DNA from: Synaphobranchus kaupii
Taxonomy: Eukaryota; Chordata; Actinopteri; Anguilliformes; Synaphobranchidae
Length of the DNA stretch: 64,000 nucleotides
Direction of reading: 5' to 3'
Assembly (NCBI GenBank): GCA_029718625.1
Contig: CM056389.1
Coordinates: 4,008,734-4,072,733 of the forward strand
Below the pieces are notes generated by a model. That model made no database searches and was not told where the DNA came from. It saw only the letters and a program-made list of their open reading frames with translations. Of the stretch, positions 21,116-32,807 are shown piece after piece; position 1 is the first letter of the stretch, and each line of letters opens with the position of its first letter. Made by a program: the position numbers and the translations under genes.

Positions 21116-21965
21116 CTGTATATTTTTTTGGAAGACCAGAGAAGAGAGCATTACAGTAGTCTAATCTACTTGTAACAAAGGCATGTATTTACCGTTCAGC
21201 ATCAGCTTGCGAGAGGAAAGGCCTTACTTTAGTAATGTTTCACAAATGGAAAAAGGCTACCCTTGTTACATTTCTTATATGTGGCAGAAAGCTTAAGTCA
21301 GCATCCAAGATTACACCTATATTCTTAACTTGAGGTTTATTTTTTAGTTCTTAGATAATCTTTCTCTCTGGGCCTTAGATCCAATGATAAGTATTTCAGT
21401 CTTATCCTGATTCAACTGAAGAAAATTCTGAGACATCCAGAGATTAATATCATTCAGACAGTTTTCTAAGGAACCGATTGGGCTTTCATCATCAGGCAAT
21501 ACAGAAATATAGCTATGAAAATTAACCCCATGGTTACTAATGGTTACCAAGTGGAAGCATGTATAAACAAAAGAGTAATGGTCCAATAATAGAACCCTGA
21601 GGAATCCCACAGTTAATAAAAGCTTTTTCTGAAACAGAATCCCCTACAGCAAGAGAAAAATTTCTTCCAGCCAGATATGAATAAAATCATTTAAGAACTG
21701 TTCCTGAGAGACCTACCCCCTTGTTCAAGTCAATGTAGCAAAATCTTATGGTCCACAGTGTCAAATACAGCGCTGAGATCTAACAGAACAAGAACAGACA
21801 CACCACCAGCATCTATGCACATTGGAATATCATTGACTACCTTGACTAGAGCCGTTTCTGTACTGTGTGGTTTGACCAGAAGCCTGACTGAAATTTCTGA
21901 AGAATGGTATTTTTTACAGAGAAAATCATTTAACTGTCTAAAAACCACTTTTTCAATAATCTTGC
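21116..21965 (-). pseudogene. L2-type LINE RT core fragment
   Basis: This extends the L2-type fragment upstream into the RT core. Minus-strand pieces read SKIIEKVVFRQLNDFL, STETALVKVVNDI, SVLVLLDLSAVFDTVDHKIL (21730-21990), then LENCLNDINLWMSQNFLQLN and QDKTEILIIGSKAQRERL (21344-21610). The catalytic YADD stretch is degraded. It is truncated at 21965 where T2 begins, at the TTAA formed by Leu-Ser codons. Confidence 0.75.
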
Positions 21966-21969
21966 TTAA

Positions 21970-23934
21970 TCCCCTTGGCGCAGATGGCAAATTTCACCTA
22001 TTTAGGGGGTGCTCTGTTTAAGGGTTTATAACTCCAGGTGTGAGCATCACATAAACTTGGTAAATGGCTTAAATGAAACAAGACAGGTGTACCATTTACA
22101 ATACAAAGATTTGTTTATTTTCATAATTTAAGTCAAAATAAAGTGCCACAAATGGAGAAAAAAAAAAGTTTTTCTTTAGTTTGCTGAGAGCTACATAAGG
22201 GTAATATATATACATTTCCTGGATCATAAACTCCATGTCCACAAGTTTTGCTAAATCTAAGGATGATATGCAGAACTACTAAAGGTCTATGATGCAAAAT
22301 ATAGCAGTGTACCCTGTTGTCCATTAGTGTCTCCAAATCTATCCAAATGGCTAAATTGTGCACTGCTGTAAATAAAAAATAAAAAAATGATATATTTAAC
22401 TAGAAATCAAAAGTTTTGGCTCATAAAACTCACTTTTGCATAATGTCCAAGTGGGAATTACATATTTTCATCAGTATAGGGGGGTAGATATCTATGGGTC
22501 CAAAACCCCTATGCAAAACATGTCATAAAATGAATAAAATTATTCATTATTGTATTATAACGCATATACATTTGCTCCTTCTGATGGCTTAAGATAAAAA
22601 ACGTTGATATCAGTGTTACATACACCTAATCATTCACTCTTGTACCTCAATAAAACATCACTTGTCCCTGTACTCTACAGTATGTATACTTTTGTCCTGG
22701 GATTGCATTTTTCTGTAGTTTTTTTAAATTTTCCTATTCATAATGACTCCAAGGAAATTTTTACTTTAATCTACCACATATCAGCACACAGTAAATTGTA
22801 ATGAGCATTTGTCATGCCCTATGAGACAAGTATATAGGCTACGCCATAGCCTATATTATGTACGATAACATAAACATAAAATAGTATTCTACCATCTGCA
22901 AAATGCTGCCGAATGTTCTTCAATGAACATCGGTAGCCTACATCAAAAATACATTTAACGATTGCACTACAGTATGTGAAATGCACTCAAAATGCGAAAA
23001 TAACAATAGTGCTATCAAACATATTGGAAAGACAGTGCTCGAGTGGAAACACGAACGTACATATGTAGCCCGCGAGACCAATGGCATTTTAGACGCAAAA
23101 ATACTTACATATCGGAAAAGGGAAACTCCCCTCCATAATGCGTATTCTATAGAGCTTGCGTAATACTAGACAGTTAATATGAAAACTGCCGTTACGCTGT
23201 TCTGTAGTAAATTGGTCAAAGCACCCAAAAAGACATGCCATGTGCCATTGCTAAGGTTATAATGTACTCTATTGGATAAAAAAGCCGACAATTAAACCAG
23301 AATGAACTGTAATGAATGAGACAGGCTTACAGGGCATAGGGGTATTACACTGCGACGTTTCAGATAGTGTAATGGCGGTATAAAGTGTTGTATATTTCTC
23401 AAACCGATTGTACCAGACAATAAATGACCACTGAATTTTGAAAGGAACATCTCGATGTGTAAAACCAATGGTAGGATTGTATATTTATTTCATATTTAGT
23501 AGCATATATTGCTTGTAGAATACATGGTAGAATGAGACAGTACTTTCACAGTTTATTTTGCATTTGAGTGAGCAGGGCTTTTCACGGCTTTTCTGGCATA
23601 CGATCAGGCTATTGTTGGGTTTATCTCGTTGCTATGACGTTATTCTAATTTTATATGATGAATAAATATATTTATGAACTCAAACATAGACGCTATTGTC
23701 CACTATGTCACGCATAGGTAGGTATAGACTAGGTGGGGGGTTGCTTGTTAAATGGACTTGCTACGGGGAAATAGTGACACTTAGAAACTCCGTATTCGGC
23801 AGAAATCGTCACAAACCGTCTACCAATAAAGAGTTTGTGATTTTGTGATTTCCACTAATAGTTTGGCTGCAGGAGCAACGAATGTCTCAGTTGAGCAAAA
23901 AGCTCCCGCCGGTGTCACCTTCTACGCAAAGGAG
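21970..23934 (+). mobile_element. T2: second TTAA-flanked element, copy 1 (1.97 kb)
   Basis: The ends are imperfect inverted repeats (CCCCTTGGCGCAGATGG on the left; reverse complement of the right end CTCCTTTGCGTAGAAGG), with TTAA immediately outside (21966-21969, 23935-23938). It is closely similar to 57733-60644. Short ORFs, including the 60-codon one at 22981-23163, change mostly at amino-acid-altering sites between copies, so no protein is supported. At about 22853 it is the empty site for the Harbinger insertion in copy 2. Confidence 0.72.
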
Positions 23935-23938
23935 TTAA

Positions 23939-25270
23939 GGGAGCCGAAGTTTTGAGTTTTCATGCCAGCACAGCTAGGCCTAGAGGCCTGAAATGAGCTA
24001 GAATACTGTTTTCTTTTTTATAAGATGAAGTTCGTTGCTAAATACTATCTGAATCTCTTTCTTTCTTCACCATCTTCACTGTTGTTCCAGCTGCTCACTC
24101 GAGTGAAAATGGCCGTTAAGACCAAACCACGCGCTTTTCATTTCAGAATGATTTCCATTAATTGGACGCCTACCACGCCCCACCCATATACCCAAAATTC
24201 AGCTCACGCAGGCCATCAACATGCAAAGTTCACATGAGCAAAGCCTTTCCTATTTCCTTGAGTAAAGGCAATTAATGTGTGCCCAAGTTTATTTATGTTA
24301 TAAATGACATATTCACAACAGGGCGCACAAATTTACCGTAGCCTATAGGCCAAATCATTTTGTTGAGAAATGCGTCAGTAGGCTAATGCCATAATTAAGT
24401 AAATGCTTTTCTGTTTTTTTTTCTTTCGTTAAACCCTGTTACCTTTGGCCCACTAGAAGCAATTTTCGTATCGGTGCGTTTTATGCATTTATGAAGGTTG
24501 TAAACAATGGTTGTATTGTTGTATTGCCCAGAGAGGATGTGTTTCCGCTTTTAACAATCCCACATTGGAATTTTGGCATTTTCTTAAAGTTGTAATTTAT
24601 AATTTCAGAGAAATATTAATTGGACCTACTATAATTGGGATGTCGAAGACGCACCACAAGGGGGCCACCGTGGATAGGGTATTATGGCTTTGGGATATAA
24701 GAAAGATGTAGGCTACAATGCTGACTGAACACAGCTAAGCTACGCTATGATATTCTTTGCTGCTTCTCGACGGCAGTGTTACAGTCCTGTAAACTCGTAG
24801 TTTAGGTTAATTGAACAAAGAAAGGCTTGTTCAATTATGCGATAAAAGACTGAAATATCACTATACAAAGAGTATTCAATTGCCTGTTGCAATAAGTCAC
24901 ATTAAGTTTGAGGTGATCACAGATAGTTTGTGCACAATTTAAACAAACATAATTAACGTAGTCCGCGGTGTTAATTGTGAAGTAGCCTATGTGCGGAACA
25001 ATAGAGATGCTATTGTAACAACGAAACATAGGCTACTGCATAAATTGTTAATATCTGCAATATTTGCCAGGACAAAATGCTGTTGGTTCAACAGAGCATA
25101 TCCTGTATTGATGTTTGAACCAGGAACCAATTGGGTCATCTTTTGTTTGTTTGTTGCCAAAAATGTTACGCGTGCGTATTTGGGTGAGTTGTGGTTTTGT
25201 CGCATTTTAAATAGGCGTTTTTAACAATAATTTGTTAGTCAGTTACTAATCATGTGTGAGGTTGAAACCA
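23939..25270. other. No gene recognised
   Basis: AT-rich sequence with no splice-flanked open frame, RNA gene or repeat that I can identify. The ORFs at 24025-24237 and 24511-24711 are short and lack any domain. Confidence 0.5.
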
Positions 25271-25434
25271 GGGGTATTCCAGAAAGCAGGATTACTAGGT
25301 TTGCTGGATAACTGCAAGATCTCAAACAGCTCTTTTTACTTCAGTCCATCCATGTTCCAGATATGAAAGGGTTCCGGGTTTTACTGCAGTTATCAAGCTA
25401 ACCCAGTAATCCTGCGTTCTGGAATAGCTACCCC
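25271..25434. mobile_element. Short MITE with 164-bp inverted-repeat structure
   Basis: The left end, GGGGTATTCCAGAAAGCAGG then ATTACTAGG, is the inverse of the right end, CCAGTAATCCTGCGTTCTGG then AATAGCTACCCC. The middle also pairs (AACTGCA and TGCAGTTAT). A foldback miniature element; family not assigned. Confidence 0.7.
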
Positions 25435-26099
25435 AGCCCCCAGGTGCTCGCAGGATCATACATTTTAGGGCAGCTTATACCACGACATCTTCATGGAGAT
25501 TAATTTTAGGCTACAGGCTACAATTGTAGCACATGTTACAACCATGCAGCATGGGGATGGGCTTGCTGTTTAGTTGCTTATAATGTCTGTGAGTAGGCAA
25601 TGCAAGTCAAACCTATATGTTAACTTGGAGCCTGGAGATAAATGATAAATATGTTAGCCTATGTGTTTTGGTTTAATGATCGCAAGGAGCAAACAAAAAA
25701 CACATCCGATTCATGAATTAGGCTACTTGAGTGGGTAAATTCTTTTTTTTAAATAACTCGCGCAGAGTTTACTGGAGAGCACAAATTGCATGGATATCAG
25801 TTAGATGACAACAAAACGCATATGAACGCATTTCCGTATCCGTGTTTATTGTGTGTGAAAATGCGATTATTAGGCTACCCCAGTGAGCAAAATCCGGAAT
25901 CTAGACGTCTAGAGTAATACATCCAAATTGTGCCCGTTCTCCCTTACATTTTGACTTTTGATGTTAAAGAAGCAATTATATAGCTATATTATAGCCTATA
26001 ATTGCTTAGCTAACGTCCAAAGTGAAAATGTAATAACAAGAAAAAAAATACCGTACATAGGTACATTTAAGCTATTTTATTTTATTTATTTTTTAGCCC
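25435..26099. other. No gene recognised
   Basis: AT-rich sequence without identifiable features. Confidence 0.45.
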
Positions 26100-26575
26100 C
26101 CGAACTTATGAAATGATTCCGGCACCCCTGGCTCACGTTGTTTAAATAGCAAGTAAAATTGCGCTGAACTGGGCGGGTTGGTCTTAAGATGAGGTCTGGC
26201 CAGGATCATTTTTGGCGTATTGCTATCTTGAGGCAGCAAAAAGCATTTAAAACCACCACAAACCTGGTTTGAAGTCATGTCACAGTTATTTTAACGGCAC
26301 AATATTAAGATAGTAATATGCGTCTACATGGGCGCGTGCACAACATGCGTACACCCTCCTCCTGTCTGTTACTCACCCAGGGTTGCACACTAAACATGCA
26401 TAAAATATCAAGATTATGTGAAATTTTATTGTGTACATCAAAAAATGCATAATAATAAAAGGGTCCATCGGTCAAGGACCACATACCTGTCTCTCAGTGA
26501 AGGGCAATGCTGCCTTAAATTGCGTTTATCCCACCATATTTTAACAAACTTCTATCATCTCCTGGCTGCTGAGCT
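26100..26575 (-). repeat. Dispersed element fragment related to 4480-4640 and 34720-34890
   Basis: About 26130-26320 is the reverse complement of the Harbinger-like stretch at 4490-4640 (AATACGCCAAAAATAATCCTGG there). About 26420-26560 is the reverse complement of 34720-34880 (both translate to MHNNKxxHRSxTT in opposite orientations). No intact gene. Confidence 0.5.
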
Positions 26576-26857
26576 GGAGACAAATGCCTGCTGTCCCTAT
26601 ATTACATTAAATTACAATCATTTGGCAGACGCCTTTATCCAAAGCGACGTACAATAAGTGCATATTGAAGGTCATTGACGCGACTACAAAGCAAATCAGA
26701 CAAAGCACAGCTTTCTCACAGCGTAGGAGCTATCCCTAGTAATAAACATGAGAAGTACACGCAGTCAGCTATACATTCTGAACTATAGAATAACCAAAAA
26801 CACAAGTTAAATAGAAAACAGGAAGCGAGTACTATAGAATGGCCCTATATAGGTAGA

Positions 26858-27607
26858 TTAGTCGAGGGGGAGTCTGAAAAAGTGCGTTTTCAGACCACGA
26901 CGAAAAACAGACAGTGTTTCAGCTGAGCGCAGCAGAGTGGGGAGTTCATTCCACCACTGGGGAGCTAGGGTGGAAAAGCTCCGCAGTCTGGATGAGCGGG
27001 AGCCTTTAACACGGAGGGAGGGAAGTGCAAGTCGCCCTGCAGCAGCAGAGCGAAGTGGTCGAGCAGGAGCGTAGTGCTGGATTAAGTCCTGTAGGTAGGA
27101 GGGGCCTGACCTTTTGACTGCAGTGTAGGCCAGGGTCAGAACTTTGAACCTGTTCCTGGCCACGACCGGCAGCCAGTGGAGTGACCTCAGCAGGGGGGTG
27201 ACGTGCGAAAACTTTGGGAGGTTGAACACAAGCCGAGCAGCCGCATTCTGGACCAGTTGTAGGGGCAGAATGGCGCAGGCTGGTAGGCTTGCGAGAAGGG
27301 AGTTGCAGTAGTCCAGACGTGAGGTGACCATGGTCTGGACAAGAAGCTGGGCGGAGTAAGTGGTCAGGTATGGCCGAATTCTCCTGATGTTGTACAGGAG
27401 GAACCTGCAGGACCGTGCCGTTGCCCTGATGTGTTCTTTGAAGTCCAGCTGATCGTCCAGGACCACCCCCAGGTTCCTTGCAGAGCGAGAGGCTGTCACC
27501 ATGGATCCGTCGATGGTGATGGACAGGTCTAGGAGCGGGGAGGTCTTGTATGGCATGAAGAGCAGCTCAGTCTTGTCGAGGTTGAGCTTCACGTGATGGC
27601 TAGACAT
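26858..27607 (-). pseudogene. L2-type LINE ORF2 C-terminal part
   Basis: 249 residues are open: SSHHVKLNLDKTELLFMPY, ARNLGVVLDDQLDFKEHI, RLDYCNSLLASLPACAILPL, QLVQNAAARLVFNLPKFSHV, TPLLRSLHWLPV, and the C-terminus RGLKTHFFRLPLD. This is the thumb and C-terminal region of L2-type ORF2, ending at the expected place. It belongs to the same element as the ORF at 28127-29752. Confidence 0.85.
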
Positions 27608-28126
27608 CCACTCAGAGATGTCATTTCCTTTACCTGTGGGTTAGAGGGAGGGAAAGAGAGGAAGAGTTGAGTGTCATCAGCATAACTATGGTAAGAGAAG
27701 CCATGTGAATTAATAACCAAACCAAGAGACTTAGTATAAATGGAGAACAGCAGAGGACCCAGTACAGATCCCTGCGGGACTACTGTAAGAAATGGATGAG
27801 GTGCAGAGACAGAGCCCTTCCAGGAGACTTGGTAGGATCTATCTGTAAGATAGGATGTAAACCAAGAGAGGGCAGTTCGAGATGCCCATCTCAGCCAGTG
27901 TGGAGATCAGGAGTTTGTGGTTGACCGTGTCAAATGCTGCAGACAGGTCAAGGAGAATCAGGACAGAGGAGAGGGAGGAGGCTCTGGCAGTGGCGAGTGC
28001 CTCGGTCACAGCCAGGAGCGCAGTTTCAGTGGAATGCCCGGTTCTGAAGCCGGACTGATGAGGCTCGAGCAGGTTGTTCTGGTGGAGAAAAACTGACAGT
28101 TGGTTAAGAGCAGCTCGTTCAAGAGC
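27608..28126 (-). pseudogene. L2-type LINE RT catalytic core, frameshifted
   Basis: Minus-strand translation in shifting frames gives ALERAALNQLSVFLHQNNLL, HQSGFRTGHSTETALLAV, LILLDLSAAFDTVNHKLLI, then a deleted stretch, and finally YADDTQLFLSF with the catalytic YADD encoded at 27673-27684. Several indels and stops separate these blocks, so no functional enzyme is encoded although the motifs remain. Confidence 0.8.
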
Positions 28127-29752
28127 TTAGGACAGGAAGGGCAGGAGAGACACAGGACGATTGTTTCTAACATCAGAGGGGTCTAAGCTAGGTTTTTTAA
28201 GGAGTGGGGTAACACGGGCAGTTTTGAAAACAGCAGGAACATAGCCACAGGTTAAGGAGGTGTTGAAAATGGAGGAAAGATATGGAAGGACCTCACCAGA
28301 TATAGACTGGAGGACTGCCGACGGGATGGGGTCCAGTGGGCAGGTGGTTGCACGCTGGTGCGTTACAAGTTGGAGTACATCTGTGTCCTCCAGAGTCTTA
28401 AAGGACGAAAATGTAGCGGTGGGTTCATTATGGGGCATATGGGGTGTCACCGGATGAGTGAAGGAGTTTCGGATCATGGCTACCTTCTCCTCAAAGTGGA
28501 TCAGGAAGTCATCTGCAGAGAGGGAAGAGGGTGAGGGGGGTGGAGGAGGGATCAGCAGGGAAGAGAAGGTGGAAAAGAGTTTACGGGGGTTAGACATGCA
28601 TGCATTAATTTTTGACTGGTAAAATGTTGCCTTAGCAGACGTAGTTGCTGATGTGAAGGCTGCCAGCAGAGTGTGATACAAGGCCAGATCATCTGGGGAT
28701 CTGGATGTCCTCCACTTTCTCTCTGCAGCTCGCAGCGTGGTTCTGCTGGATCGGAGAGAATCAGTCAGCCACGGGCAGGGGGGTGATGATCGGGCTGGTT
28801 TGGAGACAAGAGGACATAGTGAGTCGAGAGACTGAGAGAGGCAGGAGTTAAAGGTGGAGGTGGCAACATCAATAGGCAAATTAACAAAAGATGCAGGAGG
28901 AGGAAGTGCAGAGAGAGCAGAGGTAGAGAGAGAGGTGTGTGAGAGAGTGCGGAGATTTCTCCTGAAAGTTACAGGGGGTAGGTTGTTAGAGATGTGGGAG
29001 AGTGGGTAGGAGAGAGAGAATGAAATAAAGAAATGGTCCGATACATGGAGTAAAGTCACCGTGAGTTCAGACGTGGCGCAGCTCCTGGTGAATACAAGGT
29101 CTAGTTGGTTACCAGCCTTGTGGGTGGCGGGCGATGGGGACTGGGTGAGGGCGAGGGACTGGAGGAGTGAGGCGACACTGGATGACTGGGAGCTCTCTGG
29201 CTGGAGGTTGAAGTCACCCAGTAGAATTATAGGGGTGCCATCCTCAGGGAAGGAGCTCAGGAGAGTGTCCAGTTCATCCAGGAAAGCGCTGAGTGGACCT
29301 GGAGGGCGGTAGAGAACAACAATGTTAAGTTTAGACGGATGGGTTACAGTGACTGCATGAAACTCAAAGGAGGAGATATTTAGGCTGTGTAAAGAGGGCA
29401 TGGAGAATTTCCAGGACTGAGAGATAAGCAAACCAGTGCCCCCGCCTCGGCCAGAGGCCCTGGGGGTGTGCGAAAAGGAGTAGCCATCAGACAGAGCAGC
29501 TGGAGTAGCCGTGTTCTCTGGGGTGATCCAGGTCTCCGTGAGAGCCAGGAAGTGGAGGGATTTCATCTTGGCGTAGGCAGTGATGAAGTCGGTTTTCTGG
29601 ACAGCTGACCGGCAGTTCCATAGTCCACCCACCACTGAAAGTTCCTTATAAGAGGACAGGGTTGGGCAGACCAGGTTAGCCGGGCAGCGCCTGCGGTGGT
29701 TGGACCTCCTGGGGCGAGGCATAGAGCACAGAGGAATGGGGGTTAGACACAT
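28127..29752 (-). pseudogene. L2-type LINE ORF2, endonuclease and start of RT
   Basis: 541 residues are open. The N-terminal endonuclease shows LWNCRSAVQKTDFI, TETWITPENT, GRGGGTGLL, LYRPPGPLSAFLDEL, ILLGDFNLQ and the catalytic-type VSDHFF. A linker follows, then RT block 0 (ARVTPLLKKPSLDPSDVRNN, RPVSLLPFLS). The frame stops at a small indel right after LPFLS, where the family continues with SK-LE. The remainder of the RT lies downstream in other frames (27608-28126) and at 26858-27607. The lesion is small, so the copy is fairly young but dead. Confidence 0.85.
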
Positions 29753-30137
29753 GGTAGGTGGTGAAAAGAGAGGTTAGATAGGGTCCTAGCAAAGATCAGA
29801 ACAAACAAGTCAAGTAAACTGATGCCGAGGCTGCCGTGTTACGTGTTAGGGCAGCCTCTGTTTTAGCTTTATGCAGTTACTTAATTGCACTCAGCTGCTT
29901 GCAGGGCTAATACACACAGGTGAAACAGGTTCCAACTCCTTCTAATTAGCAACACAAAAGACAGGTAGCTGGCCCAATCACAGCGAGCAAGCTACAGACT
30001 AACTGCAAACAATTCAAAATAAGCTAAGCTACCGAGTGACTCCAATCTGTTCTATTAACTAACAACAGCTGAAAGCAATGAAAAAAGATACGCTTGTCTG
30101 AATCCGAGCGTAGCCTAGACGATCCTCGACACAACAA

Positions 30138-30368
30138 TATGCACTCTCTATGCACTCCTATATGCACTCTATATAGATGCACTCCTATATGCACTCCTAT
30201 ATGCACTCTATATGCACTCTATATGCACTCTATATGCACTCTATATGCACTCTATATGCACTCTATATGCACTCTATATGCACTCTATATAGATGCACTC
30301 TATATGCACTCCTATATGCACTCTATATGCACTCTATATAGATGCACTCTATATGCACTCCTACATGC
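30138..30368 (+). repeat. 11-bp tandem repeat TATATGCACTC with variants
   Basis: About 20 units of TATATGCACTC, some with an extra C (CACTCC) or with ATAGA inserted, sit directly at the 5' end of the L2-type LINE. Confidence 0.9.
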
Positions 30369-31665
30369 AATGAATACATTCAAGTCCCCATCACACCTGT
30401 CAGCCAAGAACAGGTAAAACGGTGAAGTTTGGTTATTCCTGGGGTTCTGCCCCAGCAGAGAACGCTGTTATATATGTGAAACATAAGGGAGCCCACTCCA
30501 TCAACATCCTGGCGATGCGCAATGCTACGTGTAAGGTTACGCACAGTACTCAAGTTGTAAAAAGAAATCAGGGGGGATGGTGGATTTTATCATATGGGGA
30601 CATAATTTGTGCTGATAACGGCGCAGAGGGTGGGAGACCAACTCTGTACCCTTTTGATTATTGTTAAAGCATAAAGATAATGATTGTACTCCTAAAACAA
30701 CATGCATGTTATGGATGTTAGGTGTCAGATACTCCTGTCATTGCTCTTGACCAAGGCACCTCAGAATTGGAGTCGGTCCCCGGGCTGCCACGGCACCACT
30801 TACATTTGACTTAGGGTCAAATGCAGAGGACAATTAGTGCAAAATCATTTTTTCACTTTAATTTAAAGGGGGGGAGGGGGTCAAAAAATGTGGTTATAAT
30901 GGAAGTCTATGGTACAAATCTTGTAGGTTAACAGTCCCAACGTACCTTTTTGTTCAATCTGACATTATACAAAAAGTAAAAATGCACCAAAATCAATCTT
31001 CTCATTTATTATTCAGATGGATCAGCTGATGATACTAATGATAAAGTCAAATTTGTTTTTAGAATATTGAATTATAGTGTATTTTTCAAAAAAGCAGTTA
31101 CTGGTATCTAAAGGGTTAATTTTTAATTGTGATTAATTAAATCATTATGTAAATTAAACAAGAACCCCTTCATGAAAAAATGGAGGAAAACAATTAGAAA
31201 AATATTGATCTATCATCATTTTATTGCAGTTCAAATACAAATCTTTTATGTTAACATTCCCAATATTACTTTTTTTAACAGGACATTAAGTGCAAATTGA
31301 AACTGTTTACAAAATATGAAAATATATTAAAAATTATACAGATAATACAAAATAGGACCAATTTTGTCAATGGCTGCCTACTCCACTCTCCCCGAACATG
31401 ATTAGCTGACGTTAATGCTAGCCTAGTTAATGAAGTTCCAGTCCTCATCTTTTAGCTAGCTAGCATTAGTTAGCTAGCTAGCTAACAAGAGAGAAAAACG
31501 TAGCTAAGCTCCAAACTAACGTTGTTATTGCTTATGTCCAGAGATTCCACCTTTGGTGACTAAAGTAATGAGTAATGACTAAGATTACTGACTCTTGACT
31601 TACCTGTAATGTTATTTTTTGTCTTTTTAAATATGAAGTCCCTCAGAGAGCGCTGTCCTCCTGGG
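30369..31665. other. No gene recognised; possible SINE-like piece near 30735-30845
   Basis: AT-rich. The stretch around 30780-30830 (GGGTCAAATGCAGAGGACAA) resembles a fish dispersed repeat I recall, but it is too short to classify. GCTA-rich low-complexity sequence occurs at 31443-31483. The 81-codon frame at 30422-30667 has no recognised domain. Confidence 0.4.
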
Positions 31666-32452
31666 CTGGGTTGCACCGGTCATACGTAAGTTTGTGACTA
31701 AGTTTGCGCGTAAAGTATTTACTAGGTCCTTAGTTGCTACTAGTTAGTTTCAAACTATCGCTTTACTAAATTCGGTTGCACCACCAATACGTAAGTAATG
31801 TCCTAGCTAGTGAAAACTAAGTAATGCTTAGTTCAATACTAAGGTAAACATTGTCGCTTTATCATGACGATAACAAATCCATAACCAATCAATCAACAAG
31901 CTACAATGACTGTAAACACGGAAATCAACTTGCATTGAGTTTAACAGGCTACGTCTATTTTGCATTCCATGGGGGAAAAAATAGAACATTGAACAGAATT
32001 ACAATGTGTGCATGTTTATGTTTTTACGAATAAAATTCAAAATATCCTTATTTGTTTGTTTAGCCTGTTTATTTATGTTACAGCCATTATGTGCTTTGAA
32101 AATATATGGAAACTTAGCCTAAGTTACGGGACTGTTCTGTTTGCCTCTCTTTTGAACTATAAAGAACTTTGTTTTGAAACTGAACGTTTTCCACGCGTCA
32201 ACTATTTTTACAGTGTTTGCTGAAGAAACGGCGGAGGTAGCCAATTAGATGAACAGACGGTTACAGTTTGTGTTTTTTTTTTATACCTAGGGGTAGGTGT
32301 AAATATTTAGTAGCTACTAAGCTCAATGTACAAACTAGTTTGTGTGGTGCAACCCATTTTTATTTAGTAATGTGTAAACCTTAATTTAGTAAACACTTAC
32401 ATTATAACTAGCCTACGTTTGAACTTACGTATAGCTAGTGCAACCGGCCCCT
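31666..32452. mobile_element. DNA element with imperfect terminal inverted repeats
   Basis: The left end reads GGGTTGCACCGGTCATACGT then AAGTT; the right end reads AACTTACGTATAGCTAGTGC then AACCGGCC, its approximate inverse. The interior is AT-rich, about 790 bp, with no transposase. Target duplication was not resolved. Confidence 0.6.
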
Positions 32453-32807
32453 GGTCGCTTGGCCATTGTGATGACCGTTACCTGCGCTCGTGCTGCTATG
32501 CAGCTTCTAGCATCAATCAAACAAGCGCATCACGGCGCTCTGGTGCCTCTAGGGCACTCGCATAGCATAGCGCCAGTGACTTGGTAAAAATGTCATTGCA
32601 TGTGTGCGTGCTCCCTCGCCCACAGTATTTTACTCAATTTGCGCAAAATTAATGTTGAAATAGCAGTAATACCACGTTCATTGATAAAATGACATAAGGG
32701 ATGGAAAGGGGGGATGGCCGTTTTAGAAGGGGGATGATTTTGACCGTTTTTATTTCAGGGGGGATGCCATCCCCCCTCATCCCCCCTCAACTCGAGTGCT
32801 GGTTACA

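Larger units (their letters stand above)
14571..21330 (+). repeat. Two tandem 3.38-kb units each carrying one LRR exon
   Basis: The unit runs T1 remnant, LRR exon, Tx1 fragment, L2-type fragment, and repeats at 17951 with the junction AAGTATTTAACAGCCATT in both units. The exon spacing is 3,380 bases. By eye the two units differ at few positions, apart from one extra 69-bp minisatellite unit and small indels in the second. This is a recent tandem duplication that added an exon to the gene. Confidence 0.88.
26590..30135 (-). mobile_element. L2-type LINE, nearly full length
   Basis: On the minus strand it has a 5' UTR (about 29753-30135), an EN/RT ORF broken in the middle, and a 3' tail with TTTGGATAAAGGCGTCTGCC at about 26625-26645, the tail shared by fish L2 LINEs and V-SINE/HE1 SINEs, ending in TAATGTAAT-type repeats. 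Its length of about 3.5 kb is near the family norm. No target duplication was confirmed. Confidence 0.82.

Noticed and set aside
22981..23163. 60-codon ORF shared by both T2 copies
   Set aside because: Almost all differences between the copies change the amino acid, so there is no sign of selection on a protein.
30422..30667. 81-codon ORF (GGWWILSYGDIICADNGAEG)
   Set aside because: The composition looks protein-like, but there is no recognised family, no second copy in the window and no splice context.
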